From contig DVKY01000038.1 in assembly GCA_018715765.1 (NCBI GenBank), positions 1-64,000 of the forward strand: a DNA stretch of 64,000 nt. The letters are read 5' to 3'. The position numbers were made by a program, and so were the translations under genes. Below, piece by piece: positions 17,131-25,228 of the stretch (position 1 is the stretch's first letter; every line of letters starts with the position of its first letter). The stretch comes from Fimivicinus intestinavium. GTDB lineage: Bacteria > Bacillota > Clostridia > Oscillospirales > Acutalibacteraceae. The notes under the pieces are model-generated. The model was not told the origin of the DNA. It did no database searches and saw only the letters and a list, made by a program, of their open reading frames with translations.

Positions 17131-17264
17131 ATGGGCGGCTCCTTTCAAGAACGCTTTTGTATCGTTAAAGGACTCCATCAGCACAATGCCGCTCGATAGA
17201 GATTCCTCTTAATCGTCCATTATATAGAAAAAATGTTACAAAAGTATAAAAAGGCGACAGGTTT

Positions 17265-18362
17265 TTAGCTAAAAACAAAAGCCGTTTCAGCCTCCTCGCT
17301 GCCGCCTGCAAAAAAAGCGGGGAGCTGCTCCAGCGAGAGCGGGTGGAGAAAGCCCTCTCCGATCCGGCGCAGAAGCACAAAACGGATCGTATCCCCCGCG
17401 CGCTTTTTATCGTTTGCCGCCAGCTGCAATAGCGTATTAAGCGGCGCGCCGCAGGAAACAGGCAGCCCATATTTTTGCAACAGGCTTTGAATGCGTGCCG
17501 CAACGCCCGCCTGCGTCAGCCCGTTGCGCTCTCCGGCCGCGCTGACCAGCAGCATTCCAACGCCGACCGCCTCCCCATGGGTCAGCCCTTGGAAATGGCC
17601 GTATTTTTCAATCGCGTGCCCAAGCGTGTGACCGAAATTTAAGAGCATCCTCCGGCCGCTCTCGCGCTCATCCTCTTGCACAATACGGCGTTTTATATCG
17701 ACGCAGGCGAAAAGCATTTCCTCCAGAAAATCCTGCGCATTTTCACGCTCAAGGCGGGCAAACAGGGGGGCGTCCGCAATGCAGCCGTATTTGATCGCTT
17801 CCGCCATGCCGTCGGCAAAGAAGCGGGGCGGCAGGGTGGAGAGCAGCTCCGGGTCGATCAGAACAAGGCGCGGCTGCCAGAACGCGCCGCACAGGTTTTT
17901 GCCCTGCGGCAGATCCACGCCGGTTTTTCCCCCCACGGAGGAATCGATCTGCGCCAGCAGCGAGGTTGGGATCTGCACAAAATCGATCCCCCGCATATAA
18001 GCGGCGGCGGTAAAGCCCGCCATATCGCCAGTTACGCCGCCGCCAAGCGCGACGATCAGATCGCCGCGCGTAAACGCGCGCTCTGCGAGGAAGGAGAGCA
18101 TGCTGCCAATGCTCTCCAGCGTTTTGCTGCGCTCACCGGCGGGAAAGAGATGTGTAAAAACCTGAAAGCCGGCGCTTTCCAGGGAAGCGCCGGCTGTGCC
18201 GGCATAGAGCGGACCTACATTGGAGTCAGTGATTATGGCGGCCTTCTGCGCTTTTGAGACACGGCGGATTTGCTCGCCGCAGGTTTGCAGGCAGCCGTGT
18301 TCAATCAGAATATCATAGGGCCTTCCGGTATTTACATGTAGCGTTTTTGCCATCGTAGCCAT
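17265..18362 (-). CDS. aroB: 3-dehydroquinate synthase
   Basis: A 365-residue NAD-dependent enzyme that cyclises DAHP to 3-dehydroquinate. The cofactor and active-site blocks are clear: ALGGGVTGDMAGFTAAAYMR, PTSLLAQIDSSVGGKTGVD, FGHTLGHAIE and GEAVGVGML. Two ATG codons nine bases apart are possible starts; AGAAAGGCGG lies very close to the first and about 12 bases from the second, so the exact start is undecided. It follows aroF after 32 bases. Confidence 0.94.
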   Translation of the reverse strand: MATMAKTLHVNTGRPYDILIEHGCLQTCGEQIRRVSKAQKAAIITDSNVGPLYAGTAGASLESAGFQVFTHLFPAGERSKTLESIGSMLSFLAERAFTRGDLIVALGGGVTGDMAGFTAAAYMRGIDFVQIPTSLLAQIDSSVGGKTGVDLPQGKNLCGAFWQPRLVLIDPELLSTLPPRFFADGMAEAIKYGCIADAPLFARLERENAQDFLEEMLFACVDIKRRIVQEDERESGRRMLLNFGHTLGHAIEKYGHFQGLTHGEAVGVGMLLVSAAGERNGLTQAGVAARIQSLLQKYGLPVSCGAPLNTLLQLAANDKKRAGDTIRFVLLRRIGEGFLHPLSLEQLPAFFAGGSEEAETAFVFS

Positions 18363-18394
18363 CCGCCTTTCTGCAAAGGGTATTTTTCGCCTTT

Positions 18395-19429
18395 TTACTC
18401 AGCTGCACCCCAGTTGTTGACCCTGCGGCCCATTGCCTGCGTCAGTTGGGTCACATGGGCGGCAACTTCGTCGAATGCATCCGGCGTCAGGCTCTGTGCG
18501 CCGTCGGAAAGCGCTTTCTCCGGGTTGTTGTGCACCTCGATGATTAAGCCATCGGCTCCCGCCGCAACGGCTGCCAGGGAGAGCGGCTCCACCAGCCACG
18601 GAATACCTGCCGCATGGCTCGGGTCGACGATGACTGGGAGATGAGAGAGCTTTTTAAACACCGGCACAGCGGAAATATCCAGCGTATTGCGGGTGTAGGT
18701 TTCATAAGTGCGGATGCCGCGTTCGCAGAGGATGACATTTTCGTTACCGCTCGCCATAATGTATTCTGCGCTCATGAGGGTTTCTTCAATTGTGTTGGCA
18801 AGCCCGCGCTTGAGCAAAATGGGTTTGTTGCAATGGCCGAGCTCCTTTAGCAGCTCAAAATTCTGCATATTGCGCGCACCGACCTGAATGATATCCACAT
18901 CCTCGAAAAGCGGCAGATGAGAAGGGCTCATGATCTCTGTGATGATCGGCAGGCCGCTTTTGCGCTTGGCCTCCAGCAGGAGGTAAAGGCCTTCGGCACG
19001 CAGGCCCTGGAATGCATAGGGCGACGTGCGGGGCTTAAAGGCTCCGCCGCGCAGGATGCCGGCCCCGGCCTTTTTCACCCGGCTGGAAATCACCTCCATC
19101 TGCTCGGAGGATTCCACGGAGCACGGCCCCGCAATCAGGGTGAGGGAACCGTCGCCAATTGAGTTGGGGCCGACCTGGATGACGGTATTGTCCGGATGGA
19201 ATTTTCGGTTCGCCTTTTTGTACGGCTCCTGCACCCGCTTGACACTTTCAACGATCGATTGTGCCTGAATATACTCAATATCAATTTTTGCAGTGTCTCC
19301 CAGAAGGCCGAGCACAGTGGAGTGCTCGCCATACCAGGCGTTAACGGTCACCTTATACTGCTGGCTCAGCTCGTTGGAAAGTGCGCTGATCTGATCCTTT
19401 GTGGTGCCTTGCTTCAATACGATAATCAT
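18395..19429 (-). CDS. aroF: 3-deoxy-7-phosphoheptulonate (DAHP) synthase
   Basis: A 344-residue DAHP synthase that starts the shikimate pathway from phosphoenolpyruvate and erythrose-4-phosphate. It is of the KDO8P-synthase-like (type I beta) class: an N-terminal ferredoxin-like domain (residues 1 to about 75), which in Thermotoga mediates feedback control, and a barrel with LIAGPCSVES, FKPRTSPYAFQGL, KRGLANTIEE and VDPSHAAGIP. The ATG has GGGAGG upstream. It is the first structural gene behind the Phe-rich attenuator, with only 39 bases between the terminator T run and the start. Confidence 0.95.
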   Translation of the reverse strand: MIIVLKQGTTKDQISALSNELSQQYKVTVNAWYGEHSTVLGLLGDTAKIDIEYIQAQSIVESVKRVQEPYKKANRKFHPDNTVIQVGPNSIGDGSLTLIAGPCSVESSEQMEVISSRVKKAGAGILRGGAFKPRTSPYAFQGLRAEGLYLLLEAKRKSGLPIITEIMSPSHLPLFEDVDIIQVGARNMQNFELLKELGHCNKPILLKRGLANTIEETLMSAEYIMASGNENVILCERGIRTYETYTRNTLDISAVPVFKKLSHLPVIVDPSHAAGIPWLVEPLSLAAVAAGADGLIIEVHNNPEKALSDGAQSLTPDAFDEVAAHVTQLTQAMGRRVNNWGAAE

Positions 19430-19468
19430 GTGAAAACCTCCCTGTTACGATACGGGAACGGATCCAGG

Positions 19469-19560
19469 AAAAATAAAAAACCGGAGCTCACATCATGAGC
19501 TCCGGTTTTGCCTGTTTCCAGTATCCCCTGATTTGGACGGCAGAAAGCTCACAATGTGAA
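19469..19560 (-). promoter_or_regulatory. Transcription attenuator: antiterminator and terminator of the aro operon leader
   Basis: On the minus strand the leader RNA can form a terminator of 14 pairs (AAAACCGGAGCTCA, loop, TGAGCTCCGGTTTT; 19477-19509) followed by T6ATTTTT. The stretch spanning the end of the leader peptide gene (19544-19560) can instead form 17 uninterrupted pairs (12 Watson-Crick, 5 G-U) with 19487-19503, which takes up the 5-prime arm, the loop and part of the 3-prime arm of the terminator. A ribosome stalled at the Phe codons leaves the antiterminator free; one that reaches the stop codon covers it and lets the terminator form. Confidence 0.85.
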
Positions 19561-19647
19561 TTCAGACACGGCAAAAAACTCCCTGCTAAAAAAATAGCCG
19601 AGAGTGCTCATAAAGAAAAAGAAGCTTTTTGCAGTGCCGGTGAGCAT
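19549..19647 (-). CDS. Phe-rich leader peptide of the aro operon attenuator
   Basis: A 32-codon reading frame beginning MLTGTAKS, then Phe-Phe-Phe-Phe, later Tyr-Phe-Phe, then Phe-Phe, and a final Phe near the end. Nine of 32 codons are Phe and one is Tyr. GGAGGA stands nine bases before the ATG, and a near-consensus promoter lies about 30 bases upstream. The stop codon sits inside the antiterminator strand. This is the layout of pheL-type leader peptides: the peptide itself need have no function, and translation speed through the Phe codons senses charged tRNA-Phe. Expected outcome: aroF-aroB-aroA-aroC-pheA are expressed when phenylalanine is short. Confidence 0.85.
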   Translation of the reverse strand: MLTGTAKSFFFFMSTLGYFFSREFFAVSEFTL

Positions 19648-19676
19648 TCCAATCGTCCTCCAAATAATGTGAGTCC

Positions 19677-19706
19677 AATATAATACGTAAAAAAGGGGAT
19701 TGTCAA
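19677..19706 (-). promoter_or_regulatory. Promoter of the aro operon leader
   Basis: Minus strand TTGACA (19701-19706) and TATATT (19677-19682) with 18 bases between, or TTATAT with 17. Transcription would start near 19670, just before the leader peptide's ribosome binding site. The promoter begins 34 bases beyond the aroK stop. Confidence 0.8.
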
Positions 19707-19739
19707 CCCTCTTTTATAAATTTGGGGGAATATAATAAA

Positions 19740-20270
19740 TTATTTTGCATTAGACGCGCTGATTATGTCTAAAATTTCTTCAGCAACTGCATCTGCGGAG
19801 CACTCTTTGCAGATGGAAACAGTCAAATCAGCAGCCTTACGGTAAAGCTCCATTCGGTTGGCATGCAGTGTTTCCAGCGTGCCCTCCTGTTTGGCCTTTT
19901 GCAAAACAGGGCGCGGCGTGGAGTCCCTTTCAAGGCGGGCCTGCAGAATCGGGAGGGAAACGTCGAGCAGAATGACGACGCCGTTCTGCTTGAGCGCTCT
20001 GGTGTTTTCCGGGAATGTGAGGGCGCCTCCACCTGTGGCGATCACCTGCCCCTTTTTTTGAGAAAGCGTCTTGCATGCCTGCGCTTCCAGGGAACGGAAA
20101 TGCCGCTCGCCATAGCGGGCAAAAATCTCCTCCACAGGAAGCCCGGCCTGCTTTACAATATAGTGATCCATATCGACGAAAGCAAGCCCTGTGCGCGCGG
20201 CCAGCACCCGACCGACCGTGCTCTTACCGCAGCCCATAAAGCCGCATAGGATCAGGTTTGCAGCATTCAT
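19740..20270 (-). CDS. aroK: Shikimate kinase
   Basis: A 176-residue P-loop kinase that phosphorylates shikimate at O3. Walker A is GFMGCGKSTVGR, the shikimate-binding region has DMDHYI, and GGGAL follows the Walker B region. The ATG overlaps the aroE stop by four bases. It is upstream of the attenuator promoter, so aroE-aroK can be expressed apart from the Phe-controlled genes. Confidence 0.94.
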   Translation of the reverse strand: MNAANLILCGFMGCGKSTVGRVLAARTGLAFVDMDHYIVKQAGLPVEEIFARYGERHFRSLEAQACKTLSQKKGQVIATGGGALTFPENTRALKQNGVVILLDVSLPILQARLERDSTPRPVLQKAKQEGTLETLHANRMELYRKAADLTVSICKECSADAVAEEILDIISASNAK

Positions 20271-21109
20271 TGAAAAACACGCTCCATTTCCCAGTTGGCT
20301 TGTTCAATCACAGGCGCGATCTGCTCTGCGGTAAAAGGGTGGCCGTTCCAAATCTCCTGTGCGGCGGCGGCCTGCCAGACGAGCATTGGCATCCCATAGG
20401 CGCAGGCGGCGCCGTTTTGCCGCGCCGTGCGCAGCAGGAGCGTCTCGCGTGGATTGTAGATCGCGTCAAAAACCGCTTTGCAGCGTTGTATGATGCGCGC
20501 CGGTACCGGCATATCGTCCGGATGTGGATACATGCCTGCCGGGGTGGCGTTGAGCAACAGGTCGAACGCGCCGCTGACGGCATCGTAGGTCAGCGCTGTG
20601 ACACTTGCGCCGGGGATCTTTTTACGCACCTGCCGGGCCAGGCTCTGCGCGCGCAGAAGCCCGGAGGGCCTCGCCGCAATAGTGACCCTGCATCCCGCCA
20701 TGGCAGCCTCGAACGCCATCATATGTGCAGCGCCGCCCGCGCCGCAGAGCAATATCCTGCCCGAGAGCGCAATCCCGGCCTCTGCCAGAGCGCGCAGAAA
20801 GCCGATGTAATCTGTGTTATAGCCGGTCAAACTGTTTTTGCTGCACTGAACCGTATTGACTGCCCCATAGAGCGAGGCCCGCTCCTCCACCTGATCGAGA
20901 AACGGCAAAATAGCGCTTTTGAGCGGAATGGTGAGGTTAAACCCATCCAGCGCCCGCAGGGAGGGCAGAGCCTGCTCCAACGCATCTGGGGGGAGCTCTC
21001 TCTTCTCGTAGCTGGCGCTGACGCCCTGGGCGGCAAACAGCTTTTCATGAATAAAGGGGGACATTGTGTGCCCGAGCGGATAGCCGAGCACGGCGTAATG
21101 AGCTGACAT
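20267..21109 (-). CDS. aroE: Shikimate dehydrogenase
   Basis: A 280-residue NADPH-dependent enzyme reducing 3-dehydroshikimate to shikimate. Seen are GYPLGHTMSPFIHE at the substrate site, NLTIPLKSAI with the catalytic Lys, YNTDYIGF, and the nucleotide-binding GAGGAAHM. The start at 21109 has GGAAGGA upstream; longer in-frame starts lack a binding site. A weak TTTGCG-16-TAAAAT promoter can be drawn near 21195. 3-Dehydroquinate dehydratase, the step before this one, is not encoded in the window. Confidence 0.93.
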   Translation of the reverse strand: MSAHYAVLGYPLGHTMSPFIHEKLFAAQGVSASYEKRELPPDALEQALPSLRALDGFNLTIPLKSAILPFLDQVEERASLYGAVNTVQCSKNSLTGYNTDYIGFLRALAEAGIALSGRILLCGAGGAAHMMAFEAAMAGCRVTIAARPSGLLRAQSLARQVRKKIPGASVTALTYDAVSGAFDLLLNATPAGMYPHPDDMPVPARIIQRCKAVFDAIYNPRETLLLRTARQNGAACAYGMPMLVWQAAAAQEIWNGHPFTAEQIAPVIEQANWEMERVFQ

Positions 21110-21225
21110 TAGCAAAACATCCTTCCCAAACGCAAAATGCAGGACGAAAAAAGGCGAAAACTGAGCGCATTCCAGAGAAGATTTTAAGCAACTGTAAATA
21201 AACGCAAAGTTTTCTCTTCGAGGGG

Positions 21226-21254
21226 TTGACAAAGAGATAAAATCTTACTAATAT
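21226..21254 (+). promoter_or_regulatory. Strong promoter of acpP
   Basis: TTGACA (21226-21231), 17-base spacer, TAATAT (21249-21254). About 125 bases of leader precede the acpP start. Confidence 0.75.
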
Positions 21255-21382
21255 CTCTATAGTCAGTCTTTCCTGTAACAGCAGCAATGCGGTGCGTTTC
21301 GCAAGTAGTGTAGCACATTCCGCGTTGTTTGTCTATTTGCGTTTCTGTGCGCGATCACAAGAGCGAAGGAGGGAAACGGGAT

Positions 21383-21610
21383 ATGGTTTTTGAGAAGCTG
21401 AGAAAGATTATGTGCGACCAGCTTGAGCTGGACGAAGAAAAAATCACGCTGGAGACCAATCTGCGTGATGACCTGGATGCGGACAGCCTGGATCTTGTAG
21501 ATCTGGTCATGTCGATCGAGGATGAATTTGAAATGGAAGTGCCGGACGAAGAAATCGAAAAGATGAAGACGGTGGCGGACGTTGTCAAATTTATTGAGGA
21601 AAATCAGTAA
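21383..21610 (+). CDS. acpP: Acyl carrier protein
   Basis: A 75-residue acidic protein that carries acyl chains on a phosphopantetheine arm in fatty acid synthesis. The attachment serine is in DADSLDLVDLVMSIED (residue 36 region). Length and acidity are typical. The ATG at 21383 has AAGGAGG ten bases upstream. It stands alone with a strong promoter and terminator, not inside a fab cluster. Confidence 0.95.
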   Translation: MVFEKLRKIMCDQLELDEEKITLETNLRDDLDADSLDLVDLVMSIEDEFEMEVPDEEIEKMKTVADVVKFIEENQ

Positions 21611-21637
21611 ATAATTTGTGACAAGCGGTATCACGAT

Positions 21638-21671
21638 AAAAGCTGGCGGGCATTTTGCCCGCCAGCTTTTT
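21638..21671 (+). terminator. Intrinsic terminator of acpP
   Basis: AAAAGCTGGCGGGCA / TGCCCGCCAGCTTTT with a TTT loop, then a T run. It lies between the convergent acpP and rhaD and could serve both. Confidence 0.9.
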
Positions 21672-21770
21672 GCTGCTGTGAATCCCCAGCTTTGTTCGCT
21701 GCAGAACAGGAGCACTGAAAAATCTGTAAAACGCTTTGGCCGCAGCGCGCTGACAATTGCAGTGAGCACC

Positions 21771-22589
21771 TTACTCTAAATGAAGAAAGTCCGCCCGGTA
21801 ATGGACGCCGAACGCCTCTGCTATTTCCTGAAGCTGATCGTCACGGATTGTATTGACCCGCGGGCGGTTACAGGTGAGCATATAAATCTGCGCCGCTTTC
21901 TCCACGGTTTCAATCAGGCCGAACGCCTCATCCATCGTCCGCCCTGCGCCATAGATCCCATGCATGCCCCAAATAACGAGACGATAGGTTTTCATCTTTT
22001 CCGCAGTGGCTTCCCCAATGGAGTTTGTTCCGCAAAGCATCCACGGCAGCACCCCCACGCCCTCTGGAAAGACGACAATGCACTCCGTGCACATCTCCCA
22101 GAGCGTGTGCGTGATTTTACGCTCGTCCAGCTCATGGACATAGTTCATTGCAAGCGTATGCGTTGGATGGCTGTGCATCACGACCCGGTTCTCAGGATCT
22201 ACAGACAGGCGCGCCATATGGCTCATCAGGTGTGCGGGCAGCTCGCTGGTAAACTTTCCCCCGTCGGAATATCCCCACAGCAGCTGCGCAGTAGTTCCAT
22301 CCGGCGCGATGCGGATAATCCCCAGGTTATTTTCCGGATCTTCCTGCACATTCTTAAAGTATTTGCCCGTTCCCGTAACAATAAAATATTTCCCAATCAG
22401 CGGTTTGGCCTCAAATCCGGTGGAAAGGGTGCGGAGGACGCGGTTTATATCCAAATATTCCGCTACCTCCGTTTCCTCAAGCAGATAGCTGATGTTCCCG
22501 CCGTTGCGCTCATCCCAGCCAAGCCGGTACATATTGGCCGTTGTATCGCACATCTCTTTTACAAACGGAGCCGTTAAAATATCCTTCAT
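21771..22589 (-). CDS. rhaD: Rhamnulose-1-phosphate aldolase
   Basis: A 272-residue class II aldolase that splits L-rhamnulose-1-phosphate into dihydroxyacetone phosphate and lactaldehyde. The zinc-binding HSHPTH motif and the NGGNISY stretch near the N-terminus are as in RhaD. The length matches the E. coli enzyme. GGAGG precedes the ATG, and the start overlaps the rhaA stop by four bases. It is the last gene of the rhamnose operon. Confidence 0.94.
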   Translation of the reverse strand: MKDILTAPFVKEMCDTTANMYRLGWDERNGGNISYLLEETEVAEYLDINRVLRTLSTGFEAKPLIGKYFIVTGTGKYFKNVQEDPENNLGIIRIAPDGTTAQLLWGYSDGGKFTSELPAHLMSHMARLSVDPENRVVMHSHPTHTLAMNYVHELDERKITHTLWEMCTECIVVFPEGVGVLPWMLCGTNSIGEATAEKMKTYRLVIWGMHGIYGAGRTMDEAFGLIETVEKAAQIYMLTCNRPRVNTIRDDQLQEIAEAFGVHYRADFLHLE

Positions 22590-23830
22590 TGCCGTGCCTC
22601 CAAACTGTCTTTTTCATACTGATGTACTTCCGGCAGGTAATCCTCTATCATCCCCTGCCGGTTCAAATATTCGTTCCACACATCGCCAAAGGGCATAACT
22701 TTCATCTTCTCCTGAAGCACCATCAGGCCGGTGAAATTGCTGTTATCCTGCATGGATCTCATCTGTTCATTCGGCTGGAGCAGCGCAAAGAGCAATGCCT
22801 TCTGCACATTCCGCCCGCCGGTCACCCACGCGCTGATCCGGTTGATGGATGCATCAAAATAGTCTGTGGCGATAAACACGCGGTCAAGCGCATTGTTCCG
22901 CACAATCTCCTTGGCAATCTCTCGCGTCTCATCGTCGAAGAGTACCACATGGTCGGAATCCCAACGCACCGGGCGGGTGACATGGAGCGCTAAGTGATCG
23001 TGGAACAGCAGCATACTGGATATCTTGTCCGACACCATCTCCGTCGGATGATAGTGGCCGTTATCCATCAGTGGCGTAATCCCCTTCTCCGCCACGTAAT
23101 TCATGCAGAACTCCGCACTGCCGACGGTGTAGGATTCCAAACCGATTCCGAACACCTTTGACTCCAGGCAGACAAAAACCTTATCTTTATCATAGGGGAG
23201 CGACAGGATTTCGTCAAGGGACTGTTTAAAACGCAGCCGCGGGCCAAGGCGGTCCGCCGGGATATCCTTGTATCCATCCGGGATCCAAATATTCATTACA
23301 CATGGGATTCCCGTCTGTTCAGCAAAATACTGAGAGATTTCAAGGCAGCGCTTACCGTGCTCTACCCAGAAAGTACGCACCGTTTCGTCCGGAGAAGAGA
23401 GCGTCAGGTTGTCCCGCACCATCGGATGGGAGAAAAATGTGGGGTTAAAATCAATCCCTACGCCGTGCGCCTTTGCAAAATCCACCCATTTTGCAAAATG
23501 TTTTGGCCGGATCCGGTCTCGGTCAACGAACTCACCCTCTTCAAAAACGGCATAGCTCGCGTGCAGATTGAGCTTTTTGCGCCCTGGAATCAGGGAAAGG
23601 GCACGGTCCATATCGGCCATCAGTTCCCTCGGGGTGCGCGCCTTGCCGGGATAGTTCCCAGTGGCCTGGATCCCGCCGGAGAGCGATTCCTTCTGATCGA
23701 ATCCTACCACATCGTCCCCCTGCCAGCAGTGAAGCGAGATGGGGATGTCCTTTAATGTATCAAGCGCCCGCTCCGTATCCACGCCGCATTCGGCGTACAG
23801 CGCACGCGCGCTCTCATATCTGTGATTCAT
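22586..23830 (-). CDS. rhaA: L-rhamnose isomerase
   Basis: A 414-residue Mn/Zn-dependent isomerase converting L-rhamnose to L-rhamnulose. Family stretches include ISLHCWQGDDVVGFD, GIDFNPTFFSHP, NIWIPDGYKD, LESKVFGIGLESYTVGSAEF and LMDNGHYHPTE with metal ligands. The ATG has AAGGAGG upstream and overlaps the rhaB stop by four bases. Confidence 0.95.
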   Translation of the reverse strand: MNHRYESARALYAECGVDTERALDTLKDIPISLHCWQGDDVVGFDQKESLSGGIQATGNYPGKARTPRELMADMDRALSLIPGRKKLNLHASYAVFEEGEFVDRDRIRPKHFAKWVDFAKAHGVGIDFNPTFFSHPMVRDNLTLSSPDETVRTFWVEHGKRCLEISQYFAEQTGIPCVMNIWIPDGYKDIPADRLGPRLRFKQSLDEILSLPYDKDKVFVCLESKVFGIGLESYTVGSAEFCMNYVAEKGITPLMDNGHYHPTEMVSDKISSMLLFHDHLALHVTRPVRWDSDHVVLFDDETREIAKEIVRNNALDRVFIATDYFDASINRISAWVTGGRNVQKALLFALLQPNEQMRSMQDNSNFTGLMVLQEKMKVMPFGDVWNEYLNRQGMIEDYLPEVHQYEKDSLEARQ

Positions 23831-25203
23831 ACAACGACCTCCTTCATGTGAAACGACGACTGAACCAGCGATCGTGCCGTGCTCAGCCCAATCCCTTTGT
23901 CCGCCATCAGCTGGGAGAGAATATTCCCGGTGGCCGTAGCCTCTTTGAGTCCCGTAAAGACAGGCTTGCCGGTGTACTGGGCCGTCAGCCGGTTCAGATA
24001 ATCATCCTTACTCCCGCCGCCGACAATCACGATTCGGTGGATCTGATTTCCGGTAAGCGATTCGATCTCCCGGACCGTCTCCGCATAGGCCGATGCAAGG
24101 GAGTGATACGTGCAGTTGAGAATATCCCCCAGCCCGGCCTGCGGCAAACCGGTCAGCGCTTCAATCGCCTGAATCATATTGTCCGGCGCGGTGAGCGACG
24201 GGTGATTGACATCAAAAATGCGGACGCATGCACTACGCATGGCGAGCTGCGTCATTTCATCATACGTCCGCTTCCCGCATAGATCCCGGCGGATGTTCTG
24301 GAACAGCCACGTACCCATGATGTTTTTGAGAACCCGATACCGATGTTCAATGCCGCCCTCATTGGTAAAATTCCACCTGCGGCTTTGCGCCGATATGACA
24401 GGGACTTTGGACTCTGTCCCCACAAGGCTCCACGTGCCCGAGGAGATAAACACGCCCGACTTATCCAGCGGGCAGGCGGCGACAGCGCTCGCCGTATCGT
24501 GGGAGGGGCAGACACGCACCAGCGCGTTGAATCCCGCCTCCTGCTGAAAAGATTTGCTGAAATTCCCCACCGGCGTTCCCGGCTCACAGAGCGGGGAAAA
24601 CAGCCGGGACGGAATCCCGAGGCGTTCCAATATTTCGCCATCCCACTGCCCCTCCCGCGCATCGACCATGGCGGTGGTTGTGGCGTTTGTGTACTCGTTT
24701 ACCGCCCGGCCGGTCAGACAATAGGCCAGATAGTCCGGGATCATCACGAACCGCGCCGCACGATCCAACCGGCCGCTGTCCCGGTCGCAGCAGAGCTGAT
24801 ACAGGGTGTTGAAATCCTGCTTTTGGATCCCTGTACGCCTATAAAGGTCTGTAAAGGGCAGTTCCTTTTCAATCTCTTCTGGAATGTTTTTTGTCCGGCT
24901 ATTCCGGTAGGCATAGACCGGATCCATCCGCGCCCCCTCCCGGTCGAGCAGCACATAGTCGACGCCCCAGGTGTCAATGGCGACGGATACAGGCAGCCGC
25001 CCGAGCTGCGCGCATTTGCATATCCCGTTTTTCACTTCCCGGATCAGCGCTTCCATATCCCATACAAGTCCGGAATCTGTCTGCTTTACGCCATTGGGGA
25101 AGCGATAGATTTCCTCCAATCGAAGTGTTCCATCCTCCATCCACCCAAGGATATGCCGCCCACTGGAGGCGCCGATATCAATGGCAAGATAATACTTTTT
25201 CAA
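23827..25203 (-). CDS. rhaB: Rhamnulokinase
   Basis: A 458-residue FGGY-family carbohydrate kinase that phosphorylates L-rhamnulose at O1. The N-terminal phosphate loop is AIDIGASSGRHILG, with DTWGVDYVLLD, the SSGTWSLVG phosphate-2 region and IVGGGSKDDYLNRLTAQ near the adenosine site, as in RhaB. The start is TTG with AGGAGG six bases upstream. Confidence 0.94.
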   Translation of the reverse strand: MKKYYLAIDIGASSGRHILGWMEDGTLRLEEIYRFPNGVKQTDSGLVWDMEALIREVKNGICKCAQLGRLPVSVAIDTWGVDYVLLDREGARMDPVYAYRNSRTKNIPEEIEKELPFTDLYRRTGIQKQDFNTLYQLCCDRDSGRLDRAARFVMIPDYLAYCLTGRAVNEYTNATTTAMVDAREGQWDGEILERLGIPSRLFSPLCEPGTPVGNFSKSFQQEAGFNALVRVCPSHDTASAVAACPLDKSGVFISSGTWSLVGTESKVPVISAQSRRWNFTNEGGIEHRYRVLKNIMGTWLFQNIRRDLCGKRTYDEMTQLAMRSACVRIFDVNHPSLTAPDNMIQAIEALTGLPQAGLGDILNCTYHSLASAYAETVREIESLTGNQIHRIVIVGGGSKDDYLNRLTAQYTGKPVFTGLKEATATGNILSQLMADKGIGLSTARSLVQSSFHMKEVVV

Positions 25204-25228
25204 AATGGCCTCCTGTTATTTTTATAAA

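Noticed and set aside
17131..17264. Internal promoter between aroB and aroA
   Set aside because: A TATAAT is present on the minus strand but no acceptable -35 at 16-18 bases.
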